From positions 1,984,001 through 2,048,000 of the forward strand of contig NZ_JQNL01000001.1 of the NCBI RefSeq assembly GCF_000745235.1: a stretch of DNA of 64,000 nucleotides, read 5' to 3'. The notes under the pieces were generated by a model. That model had not been told where the DNA came from, did no database searches, and worked only from the letters and a program-made list of their open reading frames with translations. A program made the translations under genes and the position numbers. Below, in pieces: positions 27,854 to 34,847 of this stretch (position 1 is the first letter of the stretch; every line of letters starts with the position of its first letter). The stretch comes from Luteibacter mycovicinus (GTDB lineage: Bacteria; Pseudomonadota; Gammaproteobacteria; Xanthomonadales; Rhodanobacteraceae).

Positions 27854-28690
27854 GTCGACCCACCGTAAACTTACGCCAGACATAAACCGAGGTCTCCGGG
27901 CGAAATATCCCCAAGGAGACCTACGAAGCGCAAAAGCAAATTCACCGAGAGCCAGATCGTTGCGACGCTAAAGCAGGTCGAAGGCGGCAGGCAGGTCAAG
28001 GACATGTGCCGGGAGCTGGGCATTTCCGAGGCGACCTATTACACCTGGAAATCGAAGTAGGGCGGCATGAAAGCGTCGGACGTTCATCGCCTGCGCGACC
28101 TGGAAGCAGAGGACAACAAGCTCAAACGCATGTACGCAGATTTGGCGATAGAGAACCACGGGCTTAAGGATCTCATTGCAAAAAAGCTGTAGACCCGGCG
28201 CATAAGCGCCCGCTCATCTCCTGGTCTGTCGAACACCATGGATGGAACGAGCGCCGGGCATGTGAGGCACTGGGCTTCTCGCGATCCACGCTGCGCTACA
28301 AGGCTCGCCCCGATCGGGATGAGCCCGTCATCGCTCTCTTGGCTGAGCTGGCTGAGCGATTCCCCGAGCGCGGCTTCGACAAGCTGTTCCAGATCATCCG
28401 TCGGCGTGGTCTGCCGTGGAACCACAAGAGGGTCTGGCGCGTGTATTGCCAGATGCAGTTGAATCACCGCCGACGCGGCAAGAGGCGTGTTCCGACGCGC
28501 CACCCGCTACCGTTGGTCGCTGGCGAAGCGATCAATGGCAGCTGGTCGGTCGACTTCATGTCTGACGCGCTCTGGGACGGTCACCGGTTCCGCACGTTCA
28601 ATGTCATTGATGACTTCAACCGCGAAGCACTCGCCGTGGAAATCGATCTCAATTTGCCTGCATCGCGCGTTGTTCGCACCCGAGGTTTCG
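27853..28690 (+). mobile_element. IS3-family element, left-end half (OrfA and OrfB N-terminus, inactive)
   Basis: After the end-like TGTCGACCCACCG, an AAGGAG site precedes what should be the OrfA start, but the codon is ACG. OrfA reads KRKSKFTESQIVATLKQVEG, then MCRELGISEATYYTWKSK, with a stop codon where IS3 relatives have Tyr, and continues to KKL-stop at 28191. OrfB follows (RRACEALGFSRSTLRYKARP, SWSVDFMSDALWDGHRF, VIDDFNREALAVEI), giving the first two Asp of the DDE triad, then loses similarity near 28680. The element is dead by three separate lesions: start codon, internal stop and lost 3' half. Confidence 0.88.
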
Positions 28691-28804
28691 CGATTCGTGC
28701 GCGTGCCGAAGCATCGGAAGACGTGCCCATGCACGTTCGCCCATGCCACTCACTCGATCGAGGGGGACGGCGCCGTTTTGAGACCTCTTTCCCCCGCACG
28801 ATGC

Positions 28805-29200
28805 TCAGTTCACAAGTCGAGAAGCAACTGACGATGAGTCCACAACAACGGAAACCCTGGTGACGCTACTTTTAGAGTCCACCCAAACCGATACCCTAAC
28901 GCTTCCAGGCGATACTTCCTGATCAAGCACTCGATCGATTTCGGCAGTAGCTATTGCGATGATGCCATTGGGCACAAGCAACGAATGACTGGCCACCAAT
29001 TCGAGACCTTTGGTTGGCGCCACTTCTGACAAAGACACTTCAACATCACCATCCATGTAGGGCCTTACCGCAACCGAAATGCATGATTCTGTTGCCGAGA
29101 CTATTTCGTCGTCTTCATATTCCGGAACGATCGCATCTTTGTTCCTTGGATCTACGATGAAAATAATGCCATGTTCCGCACTGATCACAACGCTCTTCAT
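28805..29200 (-). CDS. Hypothetical protein, probable immunity partner of the adjacent toxin tip
   Basis: A 131-residue acidic, beta-rich protein beginning MKSVVISAEHGIIFIVDP, with alternating hydrophobic strands (VRVSVWVDSK, VTRVSVVVDS) and no signal peptide. I recognise no family. Its ATG overlaps the stop of the preceding toxin-tip frame by 4 bp (ATGA), the usual toxin-immunity arrangement, so an immunity role is inferred from position. The 3' end borders IS3-derived sequence. Confidence 0.6.
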   Translation of the reverse strand: MKSVVISAEHGIIFIVDPRNKDAIVPEYEDDEIVSATESCISVAVRPYMDGDVEVSLSEVAPTKGLELVASHSLLVPNGIIAIATAEIDRVLDQEVSPGSVRVSVWVDSKSSVTRVSVVVDSSSVASRLVN

Positions 29201-29635
29201 TCCTGATTCCTTAATTTCTGCTGTCTAACTTCTCCACCCTGACGGCGCATGCAGCTCATGCAGTGTGGATAAAACTCAGTGGCCTTTCCCAACGATTGCG
29301 GCGGTTGATGGTCAACGACCGCATTTCCAGATGTGGTCCCAGAATCCTTGGTACCACACGTGTCGAACTGCCCGCGGCCAGACCCATGGGGTCGCTTTGG
29401 ACATAGCGCCCGTCGAGGGCTCGTAATAGCGATGCCCGTTGTAGACCAGCCCGCTTTCGGCATCGGCATACTGCCCCGCGAATCGAAGGTTGAGCGTCAG
29501 CGTACCGATCGGCGATGCCTCGTCAAACGCGTTCGACTGCAACGGCCACGACCACACCAACTGACCCGTCGCGTTGGTCACCGCGCGCGGGGCGTCAGAG
29601 CCGTCCGCATACATGAAAGATACCCACCTATCGAT
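29197..29635 (-). pseudogene. Rhs core end plus zinc-nuclease-like toxin tip, frameshifted
   Basis: Reading minus from about 29635: YADGSDAPRAVTNATGQLVW, LNLRFAGQYADAESGLVYNG and HRYYEPSTG are the end of an Rhs core. One base is then missing, and GRYVQSDPMGLAAGSS continues in the next frame. A second shift leads into the tip, which contains NAVVDHQPPQSLGK and, about ten residues on, YPHCMSCMRRQGGEVR, before stopping at 29197. DHQPP with HCxxC and QGG is a treble-clef/HNH-like pattern seen at Rhs tips. The gene is dead through two frameshifts and loss of everything upstream, but the tip and its partner gene are intact. Confidence 0.6.
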
Positions 29636-29639
29636 GGTG

Positions 29640-29900
29640 GCCTTCACCCGCCAGCGGGACCGTTTTCGCATGTATGCCACCGAAGGCGACCTAGAGCAGA
29701 TCCGCGAACGGCTGGGCCTGGACCGGCTCAAGGCCAATGCGCTGGAGGAAGGCCGTTTCAACGCCAAGCCCACCGCGCTGGAGCGCTTCCGGGGGCCTTG
29801 GCGAACTCGATCAGGCGGTGCGTGCCAAAATCGAACGGCTGCGCCATGTCATCGTCGCGCGGCACCCTGGGCTGGGCCAAAAACCCCGCCTCTCCATGGG
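29640..29900 (+). pseudogene. Degraded plus-strand frame, unknown origin
   Basis: The plus strand reads RFRMYATEGDLEQIRERLGL, then KANALEEGRFNAKPTALERF, and after a one-base shift near 29795 LGELDQAVRAKIERLRHVIV. Together this looks like one continuous helical protein broken by a frameshift, perhaps from a plasmid or phage given the relaxase fragment nearby. I cannot name the family. It is inserted directly behind the Rhs core fragment on the opposite strand. Confidence 0.35.
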
Positions 29901-29905
29901 CTCGA

Positions 29906-30184
29906 ATGACCACCCGGGAAAAGGCCCTATCGCTCTACAGCCAAGGCCTGCGCTGCTCGGCTATAGCCCGGCAACTTGGGGTGAGTCGGCAACGGGTCGG
30001 CTACATCGTGGCGCACGATGCGGCAGCGGGAGGCACCCCCATGGCACGCGTGGTTGAGCGGCGCCGTGCCGTCACCGCACGGCACCCGGCCGGGGTTACG
30101 GCCGCACAACTGGCGAGCCAATGGGGCGTCAGCATGGCAACGATCAGACGGGATCTTCGGGCGACCCGGCGCGCGTTCGGCTGA
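29906..30184 (+). CDS. Small protein with two helix-turn-helix segments
   Basis: A 92-residue protein. Residues about 1-40 form a resolvase-type HTH (TREKALSLYSQGLRCSAIAR, then QLGVSRQRVGYIV). Residues about 62-90 form a second, DeoR-like one (VTAAQLASQWGVSMATIRRD). There is no ribosome binding site of note before the ATG. It is probably a regulator or transposon-associated DNA-binding protein left from a mobile element; it follows the degraded frame at 29640-29900 on the same strand and may be its 3' continuation. Confidence 0.5.
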   Translation: MTTREKALSLYSQGLRCSAIARQLGVSRQRVGYIVAHDAAAGGTPMARVVERRRAVTARHPAGVTAAQLASQWGVSMATIRRDLRATRRAFG

Positions 30185-30545
30185 CCCCATAGCCCAGACG
30201 TTCCATCACCTCTGCCACCGCAGCGGTGATGGCCTCTGGACCCACGCCAGCATCGACAGCAACCTGCAGCGTCAACTCCACGCCGATTGCAGTGCCGAGC
30301 ACAGAGCGCTGCGGCCGGCGAGTGCCGATGAAAGCGGAAGCACCAAGCCGAGGCGGTAAACGGGAACCTGGAACCAAAGTCGATCGATACGCGAAAGCCG
30401 GATGAAAACCGACGGATGATTGAGCAGATCGACAGCAGCGGACGCCGGGCGGGTCGCGCGGCTGGTTATCCAGCACCCGCATCCAACGCCTGGAGTTGTT
30501 GATCAATCGATACTGTCCCAGGAGCGTCCCAGCAGTAAGGTTTTT
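30185..30545. other. Intergenic island DNA without a supported gene
   Basis: A minus-strand frame here contains VELTLQVAVDAGVGPEAITA, which looks protein-like, but it has no ribosome binding site, no recognised family and an arginine/proline-rich N-terminus typical of shadow frames. It may be a fragment of a lost gene. I see no repeats, RNA or promoter that I can support. Confidence 0.3.
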
Positions 30546-31130
30546 CTAGTGTGTCCGCGCGACGCTCTGCGCTGGCAGGATCTTCCAACTGTTGATCTCG
30601 CGCGCCAAAGCTGGATCCCTGCGAAGCTCGTCTAACAGCTCGGCAATCTTTGCGTCCTTCCCTCGCCGCCGACGAAGTGGGTTCAAAAGTAACACGCGAT
30701 GGGGCAGCTCTTGATTTCGGATCAACTCAATCAGTTCTCCCAGTCGGTTGGGAGGACAACTTGCGGCGACTGCGGCAGCTAGGCCCATTTCGAAGTCACC
30801 CCCGTCTTGCGCCATTCGGTTTCGTTCATGCACATACAACGCACGGAGGTCGTCCCAATAATCTTTCGCTTCTTGAGTTGCCAGCGCGCGTGCGATCGAT
30901 TCAAGAGTCGCTTCCGAATATTGATTGTGCAAGTGCCGAGCCAGAATGGGAATTGCCGCGGTATATTCTTTCGTTGGAATCATGGGCAGAAGGTTGACCA
31001 TATCCACTTTGACGCCAACCGCCAAAAGCTCCGATAGGAGAGCGCGTTGCTCATTTTTTCCGCGAGTCATCCGCTCTTGCACTTTTGCTTCGAGATCAGC
31101 TTTCTTTCTCTTTCCATCTTCAGTCAACAT
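30546..31130 (-). CDS. Helical-repeat protein, probable immunity protein for the nuclease tip
   Basis: A 194-residue, all-helical protein with HEAT-like repeats: VNLLPMIPTKEYTAAIPILA, NQYSEATLESIARALAT, FEMGLAAAVAASC and LGELIELIRNQELPHRVLLL. There is no signal peptide. Its start lies 14 bp after the stop of the PD-(D/E)XK-like toxin tip at 31145, on the same strand, which is the toxin-immunity order of Rhs loci. HEAT-like immunity proteins are known in polymorphic toxin systems. The exact family cannot be named from the sequence alone. Confidence 0.6.
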   Translation of the reverse strand: MLTEDGKRKKADLEAKVQERMTRGKNEQRALLSELLAVGVKVDMVNLLPMIPTKEYTAAIPILARHLHNQYSEATLESIARALATQEAKDYWDDLRALYVHERNRMAQDGGDFEMGLAAAVAASCPPNRLGELIELIRNQELPHRVLLLNPLRRRRGKDAKIAELLDELRRDPALAREINSWKILPAQSVARTH

Positions 31131-31144
31131 AGGTGATCCGAGTA

Positions 31145-31560
31145 TCAGTTCATTGGCAACCGGAAGTGATTGACTGTCCCCGCATCGATCAGTTCCTGGA
31201 GAGGCTGTGTGATCTTAGTGCTCTCGTTGGTATAAAGATTGAACGGAACTTCACGACTTGCGGCTATCTGAATATAGTCACGCAGCTGCTCGGTCAATCC
31301 CTGAGTTGCAACATTCTTCACCTCGCTTAGCGATCGGCCCGAAATGAAGCCATCCGGAATCCGCATCCGCCCATTGACATTGACGGCGACCTTATCGCCG
31401 ATGTCCACCATTTTGCGCACCGCCTCTTCACCCCTGCGGCCCTTAGAGGCGATCTGAGCCATGCGCTCGCCGGCATTAAGAGCACGACTGGCACCGCGTA
31501 ACTCGCCACGAGGCGTGTGGCGAGCGTGTGGCGAGTTGAGCCCGAAGGAGATACTCGACG
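31145..31560 (-). pseudogene. Rhs-type toxin tip with PD-(D/E)XK-like nuclease domain, lacking its Rhs body
   Basis: The minus-strand frame ending at 31145 encodes RRGEEAVRKMVDIGDKVAVN, RMRIPDGFISGRSLSEVKNV, LTEQLRDYIQIAASREVPFN and LYTNESTKITQPLQELIDAG. IPDG followed by SEVKN is the catalytic D...E-x-K core of the restriction-endonuclease fold found at many Rhs and CDI tips (Tox-REase-like). The frame extends upstream without a convincing start and runs into DNA that in another frame is a MobA/MobL relaxase, so the Rhs body has been replaced. The tip itself looks undamaged. Confidence 0.65.
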
Positions 31561-31565
31561 TGAAA

Positions 31566-31890
31566 TAGGAAGGAGGTCGGCAGCCCCCTCCGGAACGCCG
31601 CGCGGAACGGGGATGCGGTAGTCCCGAGCGATTTGCGAGTCTTTGCGCTGTTCCGCGGCTTCGACGATGTTCCACAGCAAGGCCGGGTCCGTCGCCCACG
31701 CTGGGGATCCCGCTGGCGCGATGGTGTTGGCAAAGATGACCCTGTCGACATGTCGGCGCGGCCGGTAATCGCGCCAGCGTTTGGCGCGGTCGTCGAAGAG
31801 TCGCAAGCGCATGCGGTAGGCCGCACCCGACACAGCGGAGTGGCGCCGAGAGCGCGAATGGACGGAAAGATGGGGGCGAGCGTGATGCAT
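31566..31890 (-). pseudogene. MobA/MobL-family relaxase, N-terminal fragment
   Basis: From the ATG at 31890 the minus strand reads HARPHLSVHSRSRRHSAVSG, AAYRMRLRLFDDRAKRWRDY, VIFANTIAPAGSPAWATDPA and LLWNIVEAAEQRKDSQIARD. This is the start of the MobQ/MobA-MobL relaxase domain of mobilisable plasmids. Similarity stops after about 108 codons (RIPVPRGVPEGAADLL), before the HxH metal motif, where the toxin-tip DNA begins in another frame. It is a truncated gene with no transfer function, but it shows that plasmid DNA recombined into the Rhs locus. Confidence 0.7.
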
Positions 31891-32996
31891 GCGGCTTCCT
31901 TGTGCTTATGATGATGGGAATATTTCTTCAGCGCAGACGGTCGAACAATCTGAAGGGCGCTGGCGCGCTGCGACGGAAAGAGCACGCCGCCTCGCATGTC
32001 CATTCAAGCATCGGGGCCGAAAACGTCAATTGCACAAATCCGGCGAATCACGGAATTTGTGAGGCCAAACCATTGCGCGAATCGATGTCCAAACGGTGTC
32101 CGCCCGGAGGCGTTGGTGCAGGCCGACAGACGCGTGAGCGGGCCTGCGGGTGTCGCAAGAACGTACAACCCGTAGGGGTTGTCCCCAAAGGGCGCGTTGT
32201 TCGGAGAACAAGTAGACGCGCACTGCACCACGTAAATCGTCCTACTCTGCGTCGACTCCGCTTATGCCAAATCTACTTAAGAAGACTGGCGGTTGCAGTT
32301 GCTGACGAAACCAAGGATGGCGCAAGCATGCGGGAACGCAACGGCATCGCCCCGTCACCGCTCGCGCCAACTGCGGTCCGTATGCCTCGAAAAGGAAGCG
32401 GCCAGGCCATGACATGCGCGTGCTTCCCCTCGCTGCTCCCGGCGTGGGCGTATTAAGAGTGGCTCTTTCGCGCGTCCTGGGCACACTGGAACTGCTGAAT
32501 GTGGCAACGACACTGAACGGTCAGGAACGCTATCAGACTATTTGACAGCGACGTGTACTACGAAGTGTTCAGCCGAGCGCCTCGCCTGTCGTCGGTCACG
32601 CCATCACAAGCCATGGCCCCGGTGATGCCGTCGGGTTCTTTGCACCGGCAACGAGTTGCCGATACTTCGCCGAGTCACGACCGCCCGGCGTGGTGCCCTT
32701 ATGGCGGGGATCGTCGACAAGGTGTCGCCCTAGGCAGCGTGTTGGCCACCTTGCTCGTGGCCTGTGCAACCCCAGCCCGCGGCGCCGTGTCGCCGTGTCG
32801 CCCCGCCCAGGCGGTTCAACGAGCGCAATCCCCAACCTGGACTACCCGATGACTTCAGCAGCATCGAGCCCGGCCTTGTACTCGCTCACACTGGTTGACC
32901 AGGGATCTCGAAGAGAGTTACCGCATATTCGAAAATGCTCGCTGGAATCGCCCTACCTACGCAACGGTGAACGGTTCCTACCTTGACCATCAATTT
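31891..32996. other. Gene-poor island DNA
   Basis: Short frames occur on both strands but none has a ribosome binding site, known motif or protein-like composition. One minus-strand frame ends FAQWFGLTNSVIRRICAIDV (about 32006-32100) and could be the tail of a lost gene. GC content is lower and more variable than in the core. No tRNA, inverted repeat or attachment site was seen. Confidence 0.5.
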
Positions 32997-33335
32997 TCAA
33001 CCGATGATTGGGGCGCCCCAGCCGTCGTAACTCACCTGGAAGAGCGCGGCAATGCACGTCATGAATCCCGACACCGAAAGAATGACTTGCTGCTCGACCG
33101 ACATAGAAATCGTCGCGACAACGCGGTAGTCGCCGCCGCTCGATGTCAGCATCGTCGTGGCATATTGATAGTCACTCAAGAATCCGGCTACGGCCGACGC
33201 TTGGGCTTCGTCTTCCGAGACGAAGACGAAATCGACTGATCGATGGCGAGCAAACACGTCGCCCTGTCGGTCACGAAGCCGCAGCAAATCGATATCCGCT
33301 TGGGCGTTGGATGCCAAGTCTTTCACGATGCTCAT
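32997..33335 (-). CDS. RraB-like (regulator of ribonuclease activity B fold) protein, probable immunity gene
   Basis: A 112-residue protein with LRLRDRQGDVFARHRSVDFV and FVSEDEAQASAVAGFLSDYQ at the N-terminus, and CIAALFQVSYDGWGAPI at the C-terminus. The 'R..D....R..DF.F......A..VA.FL' start and the 'L......YDGWG.P' end are the RraB fold signature. RraB of E. coli inhibits RNase E; related small proteins are found behind toxin genes as immunity factors. It starts 29 bp after the Imm26-like gene on the same strand, in the Rhs operon. No signal peptide, hence cytosolic. Confidence 0.65.
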   Translation of the reverse strand: MSIVKDLASNAQADIDLLRLRDRQGDVFARHRSVDFVFVSEDEAQASAVAGFLSDYQYATTMLTSSGGDYRVVATISMSVEQQVILSVSGFMTCIAALFQVSYDGWGAPIIG

Positions 33336-33364
33336 CGCACACCCCTAAGCGACCCATCTACCGG

Positions 33365-33835
33365 TCAAATAGCATCTATCTGCAGGGAGAGAAGCCATTT
33401 GTTCTCGCGACCAGCATATTGATCTCGAATGCGGTCTTCAACATGTTCAGCGTCCCACACCGCTGTTCGCTCCAAGGCCGAACACTCGGCGCGCGTGGCC
33501 GGCCGCATAATACCGGCATCATAAATCTGAAATTTCTCAGGATTGATCGGGTCTTGAATGAAGGTTGGCGGCGCCTTCAACGCTGCAACGCGCTCGGGAC
33601 GAGCAGTAACAAAGGGCCACCGGCCGGTTGTAACTGCGCTGTTCATGACCGAAACATAAAACATCGGGGCCTGCCGAATGACCTCATCAATTTCCGAAGC
33701 GTTTCGACCGTCGAAGAAGGCAAATTGAGATTTCTCAAGGACGACAGCATAAGCTGTAGTCCCGGCTTCATCGAGTGCTATCGACACTACATCACCGACC
33801 CGGGGGCGCCCACCACGCTTCTTCGATTCATTCAT
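33365..33835 (-). CDS. Imm26-like immunity protein
   Basis: A 156-residue protein. After a basic N-terminus, GDVVSIALDEAGTTAYAVVL and EKSQFAFFDGRNASEIDEVI match the start of the Imm26 family, which is common in polymorphic toxin loci. The C-terminal part contains FQIYDAGIMRPATRAECSAL. Its ATG overlaps the stop of the Rhs core/toxin gene by 4 bp, so it is the first candidate for the cognate immunity protein against that nuclease tip. A second immunity-type gene (RraB-like) follows. Confidence 0.7.
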   Translation of the reverse strand: MNESKKRGGRPRVGDVVSIALDEAGTTAYAVVLEKSQFAFFDGRNASEIDEVIRQAPMFYVSVMNSAVTTGRWPFVTARPERVAALKAPPTFIQDPINPEKFQIYDAGIMRPATRAECSALERTAVWDAEHVEDRIRDQYAGRENKWLLSLQIDAI

Positions 33836-34830
33836 TCACCGAACTCCGTTCGTGCGGCTTTGATGTATTCGTCAATCGAATCATTTGTGGGACTTATGCC
33901 ATTAATTGCGTTTCCGGAGGTCCCTCCGGATCGCTGGGAACCGCCGTAATTGTCGATCATAATTTGCTCTTGGCCACGAATGGCGTTGGGATTCGACGAA
34001 GAATACATGAGGATGGCCGGACCGAACCCCTTTCCCGTCATGTGGTGATTGGCATCACGCCGAGCGACATTCTCGGTCGGCGACCGCGTCCCGCTCGTTC
34101 GACCCGTGTATATCTCGCGCGTGGCAGAGTTTGTCTTGATATAAATCTGATAGGTTTTTTCAGCTTTCGATTCTGTCTTAGGTAAATTTTCACCAACGTC
34201 TGTGCGCTGCTCCAGGCCTAGTTCCTGAGCAACTTGGTGTTCTGGAAATGTTTCCGGCAGCAGACCAGGCGCAAGGGTTGCGGGAGGCGTGAAGCCCGGA
34301 GCCGCCATGTTTGGACCAATTGGCGGATTAAGCCTGGACAAGGCCGCCCGAGTCTCAATGTCCAACTCATCTGCGTCAACTTCCTGCTGACCGTTCGGAT
34401 CAACCATACGAACAGGATTGGTGATGGCGTAGGTAAAGCGCCCAAATCGCAGTGCGTTGCCCGCTGTGGTGCCGACCGGGTCCGCTGAAAGAAAGCGACC
34501 CACGCTCGGGTCGTAGTATCGGGCTTGCATGTAAACCAAGCCCGAATCGACATCGTTTACATGCCCCGTATATCCCGGCCCCTGCTCCGGCGTACCCAGC
34601 GCCTGCGTACCGTAAGGCCGGTAATCCGCACTGCTAAGGATATTTCCCGACGCATCGGCCTTGGCCAGCACCGTACCCTGAGGACTGGTGTAGTAGTAGG
34701 TCACGGTCTCCGCAGCGCGCGCCGATCCCGAGGCGGCGAACAGAAGTGCCAGAAGCAGCAGCGCCGCTGTGATCCAGTTCGGACCTCGCCGGCGTGATGA
34801 ACGGACAGTGGTCGGAGAGACGGTTTCCAT
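33832..34830 (-). CDS. Short secreted Rhs core protein with URI/GIY-YIG-like nuclease tip
   Basis: A 332-residue protein. The ATG at 34830 (AGGAG 7 nt upstream) is preferred over that at 34851. A signal peptide follows a basic start: WITAALLLLALLFAASGSARA. A short Rhs core lies at about 40-145 (YYYTSPQGTVLAKADASGNI, GPGYTGHVNDVDSGLVYMQA, RYYDPSVGRFLSADP, MVDPNGQ). A linker and the tip follow (about 215-332): YQIYIKTNSATREIYTGRTS, ENVARRDANHHM, AIRGQEQIMIDNYGG and NAINGISPTND. This resembles the URI (GIY-YIG-like) toxin domain with its R...D..H and RGxEQ blocks. Such tips are normally fused to a large Rhs shell; here the shell is the separate upstream gene. Confidence 0.75.
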   Translation of the reverse strand: METVSPTTVRSSRRRGPNWITAALLLLALLFAASGSARAAETVTYYYTSPQGTVLAKADASGNILSSADYRPYGTQALGTPEQGPGYTGHVNDVDSGLVYMQARYYDPSVGRFLSADPVGTTAGNALRFGRFTYAITNPVRMVDPNGQQEVDADELDIETRAALSRLNPPIGPNMAAPGFTPPATLAPGLLPETFPEHQVAQELGLEQRTDVGENLPKTESKAEKTYQIYIKTNSATREIYTGRTSGTRSPTENVARRDANHHMTGKGFGPAILMYSSSNPNAIRGQEQIMIDNYGGSQRSGGTSGNAINGISPTNDSIDEYIKAARTEFGE

Positions 34831-34847
34831 GGAGGCACTCCTGATCG

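Noticed and set aside
30144..30506. Minus-strand frame with VELTLQVAVDAGVGPEAITA
   Set aside because: The segment looks protein-like but there is no start site or family; not enough to call a gene.
32553..32852. Short plus-strand frame in the island
   Set aside because: Cys/Pro/Arg-rich, no ribosome binding site, no homology pattern.
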